A program made the position numbers and the translations under genes. Source: Fictibacillus solisalsi (GTDB lineage Bacteria > Bacillota > Bacilli > Bacillales > Fictibacillaceae). From it: 64,000 nucleotides of DNA. How positions within the stretch are numbered: position 1 is the first letter of the stretch; each line of letters opens with the position of its first letter. The notes beneath the pieces are model-generated. The model had not been told where the DNA came from. It did not search any database and saw nothing but the letters and a program-made list of their open reading frames with translations. Positions 7,703 through 17,889 of this stretch are shown piece by piece. The DNA lies in NCBI RefSeq assembly GCF_900103485.1, contig NZ_FNHW01000001.1, forward strand, positions 1,151,418-1,215,417. The letters run 5' to 3'.

Positions 7703-9100
7703 AAGCATTGTGACTCCATATAATACCGCCGTTATGCCCGCTGCAATCAGAGCGGGTTTTAATTTGTATTTGGCATATTCAATCACCGGAATATTGAGGA
7801 TGCGGGCAATGGTGTTCGTATCATCGCTAAGCGGGGAGGCAAATGCTCCGAACGTGCCGCTTGCAAAAACAGCACCGATGACAAGCGGTAGGGATATGCC
7901 GGCTGCTTCAGACATGGAGATGCCAAGGGGCATTAAAATTCCCCACGTCCCCCAGGCAGATCCGATAAAATAAGAAACAGCACCACCGAAAATAAATAGC
8001 ACCGGAGTAACAAAAGCCGCTGGAATCCAACCGGCATGGCTGGTAATAAATGCAGAAAATCCAAGCTTGTCCGTAACGGATGACAGCCCCCATACCACAG
8101 TGAGCAGCACGATCACCGACATTAAATCATTGCCTCCAGCGATAAAGCCTTCAAGCAGCGGCCCGGTTTTCATCCCCTGGAACCGGTAAAAGATAAAAGA
8201 AAACAAGATCGTAATCACAAGGGCAATGACCATTGCATCCAGCACATCCGCTTTGATGAAAGATTGAAGGAAGCCATCCGCTTTTTTACTTCCGTCCCAC
8301 CAGGTGAGCAGCAATGTGAGAATGACAGTAATAATGAGCGGAATTAAAAGGTTCCAAGGCTTTACCGGAAGCTCTTTGGAGACTGCAGGATCACAGTTGT
8401 GCCAATCCTCATCAGGTTGATCAATGGATTCGTTGCTGCTCATTGGTTTTGAGCTGGAATGATGAAAAAAGCTTAAATAAATCCCCAGCAAAATCATCAC
8501 AAAGGAGAAAAAATTGTAGGGAATGCTACGTATAAATAAAGAATAAGCATCCTGATGAATGTTTTCATTCTCGAGTGCCATATCCACAATAGAGGTCATA
8601 TAGCCGACAAACGCGGTTGCAACCGGAATTAAAACAATGATGGGTGTAGCGGTCGACTCAATGACAAAACCCAGTTCTTGTGTTGACATTTTCACTTTTT
8701 TCAGCAATGACCGCATAATGGGGGCGATGGTAACAAAGCGGAAACTCGGCGCACTGAATGTCCCGATGGTAGAAACATACGTCAGAAAAAGGGCGCCTTT
8801 TTTTGTTTTAATTTTTGAGGAGGCAGCTTCCACAAATCCGCGTATTCCGCCTGACAGTTTGATGATGCCAACCAGACCGGAAAACGCGTATAAAAAGAGC
8901 AGGATTTTCAGGTTGCTGTGGTCAGTCAGCCCTTTTATGATAAATGAAAGCATCTTTTTGAGACCTCCGATGAGGGAAGGCTCAAGCAAATAGCAGCCGG
9001 CAAGTAAACCGATAAATAAACCGGGAAGTACCTGCCGCGTTTTAATGGCGATTGGAATTACCACAAGAAAAGGTATAATGGACAGCCAATTATGATTCAT
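7694..9100 (-). CDS. NhaC-family Na+/H+ antiporter
   Basis: 468 residues with about eleven hydrophobic segments, typical of the NhaC family. Motifs include GTFSAPSFRFVTIAP (residues about 113-127) and FASGTFGAFASPLSDDTNT (about 413-431), a duplicated Gly-Ser/Asp pattern lying in the ion path of such carriers. It should exchange sodium for protons or move a small organic acid; NhaC relatives include malate-lactate exchangers, so the substrate is not certain. A cytoplasmic loop near residues 215-240 is polar. GGGTGA precedes the ATG. Confidence 0.85.
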   Translation of the reverse strand: MNHNWLSIIPFLVVIPIAIKTRQVLPGLFIGLLAGCYLLEPSLIGGLKKMLSFIIKGLTDHSNLKILLFLYAFSGLVGIIKLSGGIRGFVEAASSKIKTKKGALFLTYVSTIGTFSAPSFRFVTIAPIMRSLLKKVKMSTQELGFVIESTATPIIVLIPVATAFVGYMTSIVDMALENENIHQDAYSLFIRSIPYNFFSFVMILLGIYLSFFHHSSSKPMSSNESIDQPDEDWHNCDPAVSKELPVKPWNLLIPLIITVILTLLLTWWDGSKKADGFLQSFIKADVLDAMVIALVITILFSFIFYRFQGMKTGPLLEGFIAGGNDLMSVIVLLTVVWGLSSVTDKLGFSAFITSHAGWIPAAFVTPVLFIFGGAVSYFIGSAWGTWGILMPLGISMSEAAGISLPLVIGAVFASGTFGAFASPLSDDTNTIARILNIPVIEYAKYKLKPALIAAGITAVLYGVTMLLF

Positions 9101-9251
9101 TATTTCACCCGTTTCATCGAATTAATCTAATGATTAGCTTGCGATGGAACCAGGAAATTATTCTCTTTTTCCACTTCCTCTATCGTAACGGTCCAGCATG
9201 TTAAGGTTGCATTATTTCTTCTGGCGTGGTAAGGTTATGTTCGATAATAAA

Positions 9252-9315
9252 TTGTACGGCAAAACTGTTTATATATACTTCTGTATAGGGGCATATTACA
9301 TATGTGCCTTTTTTT
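9252..9315 (+). promoter_or_regulatory. cshA promoter with leader terminator hairpin
   Basis: TTGTAC (9252-9257), 16-bp spacer, TATACT (9274-9279), then GGCATAT-TACAT-ATGTGCC (9290-9308) followed by seven T. Transcripts starting near 9286 would enter a terminator hairpin almost at once. It lies in the 357-base gene-free stretch 9101-9457, about 145 bases before the cshA start; nothing else was recognised there. Confidence 0.55.
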
Positions 9316-9457
9316 AAGGCCTACTTTGTTTAATGATCTTTATTGTGAACAAAAAGACCAAGATGGGTATGGTTTTTTTAAGATTGTAAAAGATGATTTC
9401 AGGATGTTTTGGGAAGTATAAGGAAATGGTTTTGACGAAAAAGGAGACAGTTACACA

Positions 9458-10963
9458 TTGACAACATTCAGTGAATTAGGTTTAAGTCCCGAATTGCTAA
9501 AATCCATTAATAATATGGGATTTGAGGAAGCGACACCGATCCAGCGTGATACGATTCCTACAGCACTTAAAGGAACAGACCTTATCGGTCAGGCACAAAC
9601 AGGAACAGGGAAAACCGCGGCTTTTGGTATTCCGCTTATTGAAAAAATTGACGTGAAGGCCCGTAAAATTCAGGGTATCGTTCTTGCTCCTACTCGTGAA
9701 CTTGCAGTTCAGGTTGGAGAAGAATTAAATAAAATTGGCCAATACAAGGGAATCAAAACGCTGCCGATCTATGGTGGACAATCCATTGTACGTCAAATCA
9801 AAGCGTTGAAGAATGGTCCTCATATTATTGTGGGTACTCCAGGTCGTGTCATTGATCATATCAACAGAAAAACGTTAAAACTTGAAGATGTACACACCGT
9901 GGTTCTTGATGAAGCAGATGAAATGCTGAATATGGGCTTCATTGAGGATATTGAGACTATTCTTGAGAACGTACCAACTGAACGCCATACCATGCTCTTC
10001 TCGGCGACTATGCCGAAACAAATTCAAAAGCTTGCTGAACGGTTTATGAAGGATGTCCTGATTATCCGCGTGAAAGCAAGTGAAATGACTGTTAAAAGTA
10101 TTGAACAGGAATATGTAGAGGTTAAGGAAAAGCAGAAATTCGATGCTCTTACCCGACTGCTTGATATTCAATCACCTGAACTTGCCATCGTGTTTGGACG
10201 TACAAAGCGCCGTGTGGATGAATTATCTGAAGCACTGAACAAGAGAGGATATTCAGCTGAAGGAATCCATGGTGACCTTCCACAATCCAAGCGTGATATG
10301 GTGCTTCGCGCATTCAAAAACAATACCATTGAAGTGCTTGTAGCAACGGACGTTGCAGCACGTGGACTGGACATCAGCGGAGTTTCTCACGTATATAACT
10401 TTGATATTCCTCAAGACCCTGAAAGTTATGTCCACCGTATTGGACGTACAGGCCGTGCAGGAAAAACAGGTTATGCGGTAACCTTTATTACACCGCGCGA
10501 AATCGACCACCTTTATACCATCGAAAAAATAACAAAACGCAAGATGGTCAAACGTCCGGTACCATCCATGAATGAAGCGATGGAAGGGCAACAGCGCATG
10601 GCTGTTGAGAAGCTTTTGAATGTCATTGAAGATGGTGATATCGGCGGCTATAAACAAACAGCAGTGGAAATGCTTGAAGAACACGATTCAGTATCCCTTG
10701 TATCAGCGGCCTTAAAATTGCTGACAAAAGAGCCGGATACTACGCCGATCGAGTTAACCTTTGAACCGCCATTGGCTGTTAAAAAAGGACGACGCGACAA
10801 CCGCTACGGTGACCGCAGACGTCCTCAGCGCGGCAACGATTCCCGTGACAAGCGAAGAAGCGGAGGCCGCAATGACAAGCAGCGCCATCAGGGCGGCGGA
10901 GGAAGCCGCGATATGTCCTATCGTGCTTCAAAACGTATGAGAGAAGATAAAAAAGCAAGATAA
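9458..10963 (+). CDS. cshA: DEAD-box ATP-dependent RNA helicase CshA
   Basis: 501 residues. All core motifs are present: Q motif (FEEATPIQ), [18 protein letters not shown] (residues about 153-156), SAT, and [10 protein letters not shown], followed by a dimerisation region and a basic Arg/Gly-rich tail (from about residue 440). CshA unwinds RNA in ribosome assembly, mRNA decay with the degradosome, and cold adaptation. The start is TTG, 10 bases after AAAAAGGAG. The long leader with a terminator-like hairpin suggests attenuation, in keeping with cold-inducible helicases. A strong terminator follows. Confidence 0.95.
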   Translation: MTTFSELGLSPELLKSINNMGFEEATPIQRDTIPTALKGTDLIGQAQTGTGKTAAFGIPLIEKIDVKARKIQGIVLAPTRELAVQVGEELNKIGQYKGIKTLPIYGGQSIVRQIKALKNGPHIIVGTPGRVIDHINRKTLKLEDVHTVVLDEADEMLNMGFIEDIETILENVPTERHTMLFSATMPKQIQKLAERFMKDVLIIRVKASEMTVKSIEQEYVEVKEKQKFDALTRLLDIQSPELAIVFGRTKRRVDELSEALNKRGYSAEGIHGDLPQSKRDMVLRAFKNNTIEVLVATDVAARGLDISGVSHVYNFDIPQDPESYVHRIGRTGRAGKTGYAVTFITPREIDHLYTIEKITKRKMVKRPVPSMNEAMEGQQRMAVEKLLNVIEDGDIGGYKQTAVEMLEEHDSVSLVSAALKLLTKEPDTTPIELTFEPPLAVKKGRRDNRYGDRRRPQRGNDSRDKRRSGGRNDKQRHQGGGGSRDMSYRASKRMREDKKAR

Positions 10964-10974
10964 TTAAAAAGCAG

Positions 10975-11012
10975 AGGAGTCCATTCATATTCAGGTGAAT
11001 GGACTCCTTTTT
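10975..11012 (+). terminator. cshA terminator
   Basis: Thirteen-base perfect stem AGGAGTCCATTCA/TGAATGGACTCCT (10975-10987 with 10996-11008), followed by T5. Confidence 0.85.
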
Positions 11013-11069
11013 ACGTCCGGTGATTGTTGATCCTCTTATTTGGCATACTACCTGTTAGGAGGGATTACG

Positions 11070-11606
11070 ATGATTACTCAAAATACCAACCATACATTTA
11101 CGGCGAAGAACGGTGAAACGATAATACTTCGCCCTGTTGTTTTTTCGGATGCCGTTCAAATCATTGAAGCTGTAAGAGAAATCGTGGAAGCCGGTGAGTT
11201 TTTACAGAAAGAGAGACCGCGCACCATCGATGAAGAAAAGGCTTTTATTGAAGAGTGTCAGGAGAAAGGAAACATGTATACTGCGATTGAAAAACAAGGA
11301 GAAGTAATCGGCATTGCCCGAATCCTTAGAGGAGAATTGGCGATGAAACGTCATACCGGGATGTTTCGGACATGGATTAACTCAAAGGGACAGGGTTTGG
11401 GTATCGGTAAGGAGGTTATGGGTTATTCGATTGCCTGGGCAAAAAGGAATGGGCTGTATAAGATCAGCCTGACCGTGTTTTCGGAAAACAAGGTGGCTAT
11501 CAAATTGTATGAAAAGGCTGGCTTCGTGGTTGAAGGCGTCCAAAAAGGACAGGTGAAGATCAACGATTCTTTCCAGGATGAATGGTGGATGGCGTACTTT
11601 CTGTGA
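11070..11606 (+). CDS. GNAT-family N-acetyltransferase
   Basis: 178 residues. RimJ/RimL-like GNAT fold: an acceptor-side N-terminal half, then the acetyl-CoA loop GQGLGIGKEVM (about residues 111-121) and the terminal LYEKAGFVVEG motif. It transfers acetyl from acetyl-CoA to an unknown amine. TTAGGAGGG precedes the ATG at 11070; an earlier in-frame start has no ribosome site. Monocistronic by context; downstream hairpin is weak. Confidence 0.85.
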   Translation: MITQNTNHTFTAKNGETIILRPVVFSDAVQIIEAVREIVEAGEFLQKERPRTIDEEKAFIEECQEKGNMYTAIEKQGEVIGIARILRGELAMKRHTGMFRTWINSKGQGLGIGKEVMGYSIAWAKRNGLYKISLTVFSENKVAIKLYEKAGFVVEGVQKGQVKINDSFQDEWWMAYFL

Positions 11607-11607
11607 A

Positions 11608-11634
11608 GAAAATCTCTTGGGATTTTTTTAGTAT
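11608..11634 (+). terminator. Possible weak terminator
   Basis: Short AAATC..GGATTT hairpin followed by T7, just after the acetyltransferase stop. Weak stem. Confidence 0.35.
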
Positions 11635-11862
11635 AGGTTGGCTTGATGAAATCTGAATTGTCTGCTTGTTTTTTCGTGCTATTGTGTGTTGGTGCCGTGC
11701 AATTATAGCCTTCCCGCTCAATATAACGTATCTTAAGGGTGCTGGAAAAAAACGGATGATCTTTTTTCGTGAATTAATGCACAATTCTCTCATCAATAGC
11801 ATAGAGAAAGATACATAATTATGGTAAAGTGTAAGGAACGACTATTATAAATGGAGAGTTCA

Positions 11863-14800
11863 ATGAATAGAGCACGAACGACTGAAACCAAAGACAAAAC
11901 GATCAATCCGACAGCAGCTTCACTTGCTGCCGTTTACCGCGGGATGAAAGAACTGGATGCACAACAGGAAGCCCGCGCTGTGTTGGAGTTATATGACAAA
12001 GTAAAGAATCAGCAGTTTGCCATCGCTTTTTGCGGCCATTTCTCGGCTGGTAAATCAAGTATGATCAACGAGCTGATCGGTGAAAACATTCTTCCTTCAA
12101 GCCCGATCCCGACAAGCGCGAACGTGGTAAAAGTTCAAAGTGGAATACCATCAGCAAGGGTGACAGTTCGGGACAAAGGGATCATTCATGTCGATGCCCC
12201 CGTTAATTTAGAAAAAATCAAAAAATGGGCGAAAAATGGAAATGAAATTGAAAGCATCGAAATCAATGTGGAACAGGATCTGCTTCCTGACCGCATCGCC
12301 ATTTATGATACGCCTGGGATTGATTCCACGGATGATGCGCATAAAGTGGCCACTGAATCTGCGCTTCATATGACCGATGTGGTTTTTTACATTATGGACT
12401 ATAACCATGTCCTCTCACAGCTTAATTTCACCTTTATCCGCCTGTTAAAAGAGCAGGGAAAAAAGGTTTATTTGATTGTTAACCAAATTGATAAGCACAA
12501 TGAAAAGGAATTGGCATTCTCTGCGTTTGCTGAAAAGGTGAAAAATGGCTTCAAAAGCTGGGACATTGAGCCGGAGGATATCTTTTTTACCACGATCATG
12601 GAGAAGGGGCATCCAGGCAATCAGCTGCGTGAAATTAAAATGCTTTTTCAAAAGTTTTACCTGGCCAAGGATGAATGGGTGGAAGAGAATGCCCGCAAAG
12701 AGACTGAGCGCTTGATCAGAACAACCGTACAGAATGGTCTTGATCTTGATGAAGCACACCATCATGAAGCATTTGAGCTGGCAGGTCAGCAAGACAAGGA
12801 AAGTGCCAAGGCCATCGCCGGAAAACTCTCAGAGGAAATCGAAACAGCGGAACGGAAGAAGAAAGAAAATCAGACCGGCATCATGAAGGAATTTAAGGAT
12901 ATTCTGGATAATGCGATTCTCATGCCGTTTCAGACCCGCGATCTGGCTAAGAATTACATCGAGAGCCGCCAGGACAGCTTTAAGGTAGGTCTTTTGTTTG
13001 CTGGAAAGAAAACCGAAGCAGAAAGAAAAGCAAGACTGGATGCGTTTTATGAGTCGGTAAAGGAAAATGTGAAAACACAAATCAGCTGGCATTTGAAAGA
13101 CTTTTTACAGTCGCATGGGGTTTCTGTAAAAAGTGAACCTGTCATTGGTGAGGAGACCATGGCAGCACTCATCAAGCCTGGCGCTTCATTAAACGGCAAT
13201 TATGTGCTGCAGTATTGCAATGACGTGGTGGCTGAAATCAAAAAACAATATACGACTCATTTCCGGGATGAATTGCATCAATTGGCCGATAAAGCTTCAG
13301 AAGCGTCGGATCATGAACTTAAGAAACTGCGCTCAGAGCTGGATGCACAGGAAAAAATCCTTGTCGCCCACAAAACCAAGCAAGAAATACTGGAAAAATG
13401 GAATGAGGTATCAGAGGAACTGAATAGCTCTCTGAACGGGCCATTAAACACAGAAGGTGCGGTTGAAGAGGCGGAACAGCATCTGATTCAGCGTATACAA
13501 CGAGTTACCATGGCTGAAATTCCGGAAAATACGGATGTAAAAAAAACCATTGAAGAGGATGATACTTCTGTAACTGGTAGCAACAAGAACGCCAAAACAG
13601 AGGAAAATGAATTGCTGAAGGAAGCGGAGCAGCTTCAGAATGCAGCAGCTGTTCTGTCAAAGCTCCATTTGATGAAAAATCGAGCATCGGATATGAACCA
13701 GTTCGCCGAAAAAATGAAGAACAGAGATTTTACCGTATCTTTATTTGGTGCTTTCTCGGCAGGAAAATCTTCGTTTGCAAATGCTTTGATTGGCGAGGAT
13801 CTTCTCCCGGTTTCTCCAAATCCCACGACGGCTACCATCAACCGAATAGCACCCCCTGATGAGAAGCATTTGCATGGGACTGCACGTATTTATTTTAAAA
13901 AGGAAGGGGATTTACTGGGTGAAATCAATCAATCCCTTGTCCATTTTGGAAAACAAGCCGGATCGATGAAAGAAGCGGTTTCCATCTCAGAGTCGATTGA
14001 CCGCTCCCAACGATCCAATGAACTCCGCCCGCACCTCCAATTTCTTCAGGCCGTCTGCAGGGGTTTCGATGCGGTTAGGGATCTGCTTGGTAAAGAGCAA
14101 ACCGTTTCTGTTGAACAGTTTAAATCCTTTGTGGCAGATGAAGAAAAAGCTTGTTTTACCGAGAGTGTCACCGTTTATTATGAATGTGCATTAACTTCGA
14201 TGGGGGTAACCCTTGTCGACACACCGGGAGCTGATTCGATCAATGCCCGCCATACGAATGTTGCTTTTGAATTTATCAAAAAATCAGATGCGATATTGTA
14301 CGTCACATACTACAACCATGCCTTTTCGGCTGCAGACCGTGAGTTTCTCATTCAGCTTGGCCGGGTAAAAGATACATTTGAACTCGATAAAATGTTTTTC
14401 GTCATTAATGCTTCAGATCTGGCCAAAGACGATGATGAACTTCAGGATGTGGTCGGGCACGTGGGCGATAACCTTCGCCAGTTTGGAATCCGGAAGCCAA
14501 AATTATTCCCAATGTCCAGCTACTTTTCACTTTTAGGGCAAAAAGAACCATCAGCTTGGCTTCCTGATGAAGCTGGCAGGCTGAAGAAAAAGTACGGAAA
14601 CCTGGCCGGGCAGCAGGACAATCTTTTAAAGGAAACCGGCTATATCCGTTTTATGAATGCATTTACCGGGTTTTTGAATCATGATCTGGCCCATGTGATG
14701 GTAACTGCCGCTAAAAAGCAACTATCACAAGCGAGGAATGTACTGGACCGTTTCATTGCAGAAGCCGTCGCCAATCAGGAAAACGCGGAGCAAAAGAAGG

Positions 14801-15537
14801 AAGAACTACAGAGAACAATGAGTGAACTTCAAAAGAAGATCAATGATTATTCACTGGAACAAAAACAGGAAGCTCTGGAGAAAGAGATTCTGGAATTGTT
14901 ATTTTACGTGAAGCAGAGGGTCATGCTCCGGTTTACTGAATTTTTTAATGAAGCCTTTAATCCCGCTGTGATTTCCGGATCGGTGAAAGAGCAAAAAAGT
15001 GCACTTCCTAAGAGCGGGAAAGAGCTTCACCAGGCAATTCAATTTGATCTTCAGCAAGAATCGAGAGCTACTGTCCTCCGCGTGGAAAAAGTAATTGTCA
15101 GGTTGATGTCGGAGATGAATGAAGAGCTTGACAGGAAGCTTGCCCAATGGGATCCGCCGCAGTATGAGATGCAAAAAGAGCGGGTCCAATTTGAAACGCT
15201 CGTGGTTGAAACTGAACTGGGACAAGTGGAAGGCAGGGAATCCGTTTATAAAGAGTTTAAAAATGCCAAGCAGTTTTTTGAGCAGGGGGGCAAGAAACAG
15301 GCAATGGAGCAAATGTATACCTTATTCGAAGGACCGGTATCAAGGTTTACAGATGAGAGTGCAGACGTATTTGGCCGTTATTATCAGCCGCTGTTGTCAG
15401 TAGAGGCTCAAAAAGAAAGGGAACTCCGTATAAAAGAATATACTGATTATTACGAGGGGCTTCTTCAAACATTGAATTCGCCATCCGTGGTGGAAGAGAT
15501 GAAGAAAACCCGTGAAGCGTTAAACAACCTCGTTTAA
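11863..15537 (+). CDS. dynA: Double dynamin-like GTPase DynA
   Basis: About 1,224 residues, close to B. subtilis DynA/YpbR (1,193). Two fused dynamin halves are visible: first P-loop GHFSAGKSS (about residue 58) with DTPGIDS, second P-loop GAFSAGKSS (about residue 629) with DTPGADS. Long charged coiled-coil stalks follow each GTPase. DynA tethers and fuses membranes and helps cells survive phage and pore-forming agents. The start at 11863 has GGAGAG six bases upstream; an ATG 12 bases earlier is possible. ypbS follows after a lipoprotein gene, as in the B. subtilis ypbR-ypbS neighbourhood. Confidence 0.93.
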   Translation: MNRARTTETKDKTINPTAASLAAVYRGMKELDAQQEARAVLELYDKVKNQQFAIAFCGHFSAGKSSMINELIGENILPSSPIPTSANVVKVQSGIPSARVTVRDKGIIHVDAPVNLEKIKKWAKNGNEIESIEINVEQDLLPDRIAIYDTPGIDSTDDAHKVATESALHMTDVVFYIMDYNHVLSQLNFTFIRLLKEQGKKVYLIVNQIDKHNEKELAFSAFAEKVKNGFKSWDIEPEDIFFTTIMEKGHPGNQLREIKMLFQKFYLAKDEWVEENARKETERLIRTTVQNGLDLDEAHHHEAFELAGQQDKESAKAIAGKLSEEIETAERKKKENQTGIMKEFKDILDNAILMPFQTRDLAKNYIESRQDSFKVGLLFAGKKTEAERKARLDAFYESVKENVKTQISWHLKDFLQSHGVSVKSEPVIGEETMAALIKPGASLNGNYVLQYCNDVVAEIKKQYTTHFRDELHQLADKASEASDHELKKLRSELDAQEKILVAHKTKQEILEKWNEVSEELNSSLNGPLNTEGAVEEAEQHLIQRIQRVTMAEIPENTDVKKTIEEDDTSVTGSNKNAKTEENELLKEAEQLQNAAAVLSKLHLMKNRASDMNQFAEKMKNRDFTVSLFGAFSAGKSSFANALIGEDLLPVSPNPTTATINRIAPPDEKHLHGTARIYFKKEGDLLGEINQSLVHFGKQAGSMKEAVSISESIDRSQRSNELRPHLQFLQAVCRGFDAVRDLLGKEQTVSVEQFKSFVADEEKACFTESVTVYYECALTSMGVTLVDTPGADSINARHTNVAFEFIKKSDAILYVTYYNHAFSAADREFLIQLGRVKDTFELDKMFFVINASDLAKDDDELQDVVGHVGDNLRQFGIRKPKLFPMSSYFSLLGQKEPSAWLPDEAGRLKKKYGNLAGQQDNLLKETGYIRFMNAFTGFLNHDLAHVMVTAAKKQLSQARNVLDRFIAEAVANQENAEQKKEELQRTMSELQKKINDYSLEQKQEALEKEILELLFYVKQRVMLRFTEFFNEAFNPAVISGSVKEQKSALPKSGKELHQAIQFDLQQESRATVLRVEKVIVRLMSEMNEELDRKLAQWDPPQYEMQKERVQFETLVVETELGQVEGRESVYKEFKNAKQFFEQGGKKQAMEQMYTLFEGPVSRFTDESADVFGRYYQPLLSVEAQKERELRIKEYTDYYEGLLQTLNSPSVVEEMKKTREALNNLV

Positions 15538-15540
15538 TCA

Positions 15541-15577
15541 AAAAAAGAAACCGTCATTTGTACGGTTTCTTTTTTTG
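15541..15577. terminator. Bidirectional terminator after dynA
   Basis: AAAGAAACCGT/ACGGTTTCTTT stem with A and T tracts on both sides; it also serves the convergent lipoprotein gene. Confidence 0.85.
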
Positions 15578-15579
15578 TT

Positions 15580-16104
15580 TTATTGAAGTTCATTTGCAAA
15601 GTTGGCATCAATCAAACCGAGTTTCTTGTGAATTTTATTCACTTGATCCTGAAATTTCTGGAATTCTTCGTCTGCCTGAGCGGTTTTCTTTTCATCTCCA
15701 AGGCCATCTGCACGTGTCTGATAGGACGCTCCAAGATCTGTGAAAGCTGCTTTAAACGTTTGCTGGTCATCTTTAGGCAGGGAGGATGGTACATCAAGGT
15801 CTGGAATCTCTTTTGCTGCTTTTGCTCCTGCTGATTTTGCAGTTTTTTTCATCTTCTCAATTTCACTCTTCGGTGTTTTCTTTTCCGGATCCAGTGCGGC
15901 AGTGTAGGCATTAAATGGGGCCTGATAGTCACGCAATTTAGCTCCAAGATTCACTTCAAAATCGAGAAGTGCAGATTTTTCCGCATTTTTGGATGATGAA
16001 GCTTCTGTTGTTGTCTGCTCTTTGCCTTTTGTTTCTTTTTCCTGGCTGCAGCCCACATTTAAGGCTAACAGGAGCACTATTCCTAAAGTTGCTGCTTTTT
16101 TCAT
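15580..16104 (-). CDS. Putative lipoprotein, unrecognised
   Basis: 174 residues. Type II signal peptide with a lipobox LNVGC (Cys19) after a short hydrophobic stretch, then a Thr/Ser/Lys/Glu-rich linker to about residue 45 and a mainly helical, charged domain. It should be lipid-anchored on the outer face of the membrane. GGGGGAAG precedes the ATG. The gene is absent from this point in B. subtilis (ypbR-ypbS). I do not recognise the domain. Confidence 0.85.
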   Translation of the reverse strand: MKKAATLGIVLLLALNVGCSQEKETKGKEQTTTEASSSKNAEKSALLDFEVNLGAKLRDYQAPFNAYTAALDPEKKTPKSEIEKMKKTAKSAGAKAAKEIPDLDVPSSLPKDDQQTFKAAFTDLGASYQTRADGLGDEKKTAQADEEFQKFQDQVNKIHKKLGLIDANFANELQ

Positions 16105-16272
16105 TGTTTACTTCCTCCCCCAATATGTAATATTCTTGAAATTTACCGGCAAAATCTAGTTTATTCTCTTTTCAATCTTTTGTAAAATGATAAATTATTG
16201 CAAATCTTTTGAAGAATAATACAAACAGACAGGCACATGGTATACTCTAATCAATAAAGAAAGGTGGGCATC

Positions 16273-16548
16273 ATGATGAGCGTACATTTGGAAATCAGCA
16301 AGCATTCAAGTAAGCAGCATGAGGTTGTAGCTCAGTTTCTTCGTTTTGAACAGAGAAGGGAACAGTTGATCGAGGAAGCTGTTGAGCACTGCAGCAAGCA
16401 GGAACCTTTTAGTGTAAAAGAAATCAATGACCTTAGCCGGCAAATGAACCAGCTGGCACAAAAGGGCATTGTGCCCCAACGGAAAATCATTACGGAAGAC
16501 ATGGTAAAAGAATATGTTGACCGCAAAAAAAACCAGGCAGCCGATTAA
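16273..16548 (+). CDS. ypbS: DUF2533 family protein YpbS
   Basis: 91-92 residues. Matches YpbS by the segments SKQHE, FLRFEQRREQ and KGIVPQRK. Small, soluble, helical, function unknown. Two adjacent ATGs (16273, 16276) both follow AAAGGTGG at workable spacing; a GTG at 16264 lies inside the ribosome site and is unlikely. The gene ends in a bidirectional terminator shared with patA. Confidence 0.85.
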   Translation: MMSVHLEISKHSSKQHEVVAQFLRFEQRREQLIEEAVEHCSKQEPFSVKEINDLSRQMNQLAQKGIVPQRKIITEDMVKEYVDRKKNQAAD

Positions 16549-16566
16549 ATCGATGCCTGGTTTTTT
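16525..16566. terminator. Bidirectional terminator between ypbS and patA
   Basis: AACCAGGCA/TGCCTGGTT stem (16531-16539 with 16554-16562) flanked by A and T tracts; the ypbS stop lies in the loop. Confidence 0.85.
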
Positions 16567-16577
16567 GATAAGCAGTT

Positions 16578-17738
16578 TTAGTTGGCCAGTGTGGCAATAA
16601 ATGTTTCTAGCCGGTTGAGACCCGTAGTCAGCTGTTCCATTGATGCTGCGTAGGAAATGCGAATGTAACCTTCACCATAGTCGGAAAAAGCGGAACCGGG
16701 GACAACGGCCACTTGCTGGGATTCAAGCAGTTGGGTGGCAAATTCCAGCGACGTGAGCCCGAATGGTTTGATATTTGGGAAGACATAAAAAGCACCGCCG
16801 GGAGTTTCCGCATGCAGACCCATATCAGAGAGCCTTTTCATGACGTAGGAAAGGCGCTGACTGTATTCTTTCTTCATTGGAAGCGCATCATCAATTCCCT
16901 TGGTCAATGCCTCGAGAGCGGCCATCTGTGAAATGGTTGACGCACATGTCACATTGTACTGGTGGACCTTTAGCATATGTTTCGCAATTTCTTCAGGTGC
17001 AAACAGCATACCGATTCTCCAGCCTGTCATGGAATGAGATTTGGAGAGACCGTTGATTACGATTGTCCTTTCTCTCATTCCTTCCATCGAAGCAATGGAA
17101 ACGTGAGGAGCGGTGTAAGTCAGTTCACTGTATATTTCATCTGATAAAACAAATAGATCGGCTTCACACAGCATAGCGGCGATCTCTTCAAGCTCGGCCC
17201 GGTTTAACACGCAGCCTGTCGGATTGGATGGATAGGGTAAAATAACACACCTTGTTTTTGGAGTTAAATGTTCACGTATCAAATCTGCTGTCAGCTTGAA
17301 GCCGGTTTTTGTGGTATCTATGTATACAGGCTGTGCCTTGCACATTTCAATAACAGGAGCATAGCCGGGATAGACTGGACCGGGAAGCAGAACTTCGCTG
17401 CCTTCTTCCAAAATCGAACGAAGAGAGATATCAATCGCCTCGCTCGCGCCATTTGTAATGATCACTTCATTTTCGGGATTATATTGGAGCCCGTACTTTT
17501 CAGACACAAAGCTTGCCGCAGCCTGCCGCAGTTCCAAATAGCCTGCGTTGTGAGAGTAGATGGTTTTATTTTCATCGATCGCACGCTTTGCAGCTTCCTT
17601 GATGTGGTCAGGGGTCGGAAAATCGGGCAGGCCAAGGGTAAATGAAATCGCTTCGGGATAGTTGCTCACCTGGTTATAAAATTTTCGAATCCCTGAAATC
17701 TGGATATGTTTCACTGAAGGGTTAAGTAAATGTTCCAA
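16578..17738 (-). CDS. patA: Aminotransferase A
   Basis: 386 residues, fold-type I class I/II aminotransferase, matching PatA in length and in motifs YPSNPTG, SDEIYSEL and the PLP-lysine segment NGLSKSHSMTGWR. It moves amino groups between aromatic or N-acetyl-diaminopimelate-type substrates and 2-oxoglutarate; PatA has been linked to lysine biosynthesis in B. subtilis. The start is TTG at 17738 with AGAGAGGAAG upstream. Transcribed alone, divergent from the MFS gene. Confidence 0.9.
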   Translation of the reverse strand: MEHLLNPSVKHIQISGIRKFYNQVSNYPEAISFTLGLPDFPTPDHIKEAAKRAIDENKTIYSHNAGYLELRQAAASFVSEKYGLQYNPENEVIITNGASEAIDISLRSILEEGSEVLLPGPVYPGYAPVIEMCKAQPVYIDTTKTGFKLTADLIREHLTPKTRCVILPYPSNPTGCVLNRAELEEIAAMLCEADLFVLSDEIYSELTYTAPHVSIASMEGMRERTIVINGLSKSHSMTGWRIGMLFAPEEIAKHMLKVHQYNVTCASTISQMAALEALTKGIDDALPMKKEYSQRLSYVMKRLSDMGLHAETPGGAFYVFPNIKPFGLTSLEFATQLLESQQVAVVPGSAFSDYGEGYIRISYAASMEQLTTGLNRLETFIATLAN

Positions 17739-17889
17739 CGTATTTCTTCCTCTCTGTGTCCTTGTTCGTTGTTCCTAAGTTTAGCCTTAATCTTTGTTTC
17801 CAGTCAATGGGTTTGATTTTCTTGTATGGTAAAAGCGCATAAAAGCATACTAAGAAAGATCAACGCCTGTTTGCGATTTGGAGGAGAAT

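Noticed and set aside
11851..15537. Two similar GTPase modules as a tandem duplication or misassembly
   Set aside because: A fused double dynamin is the normal architecture of Bacillus DynA.
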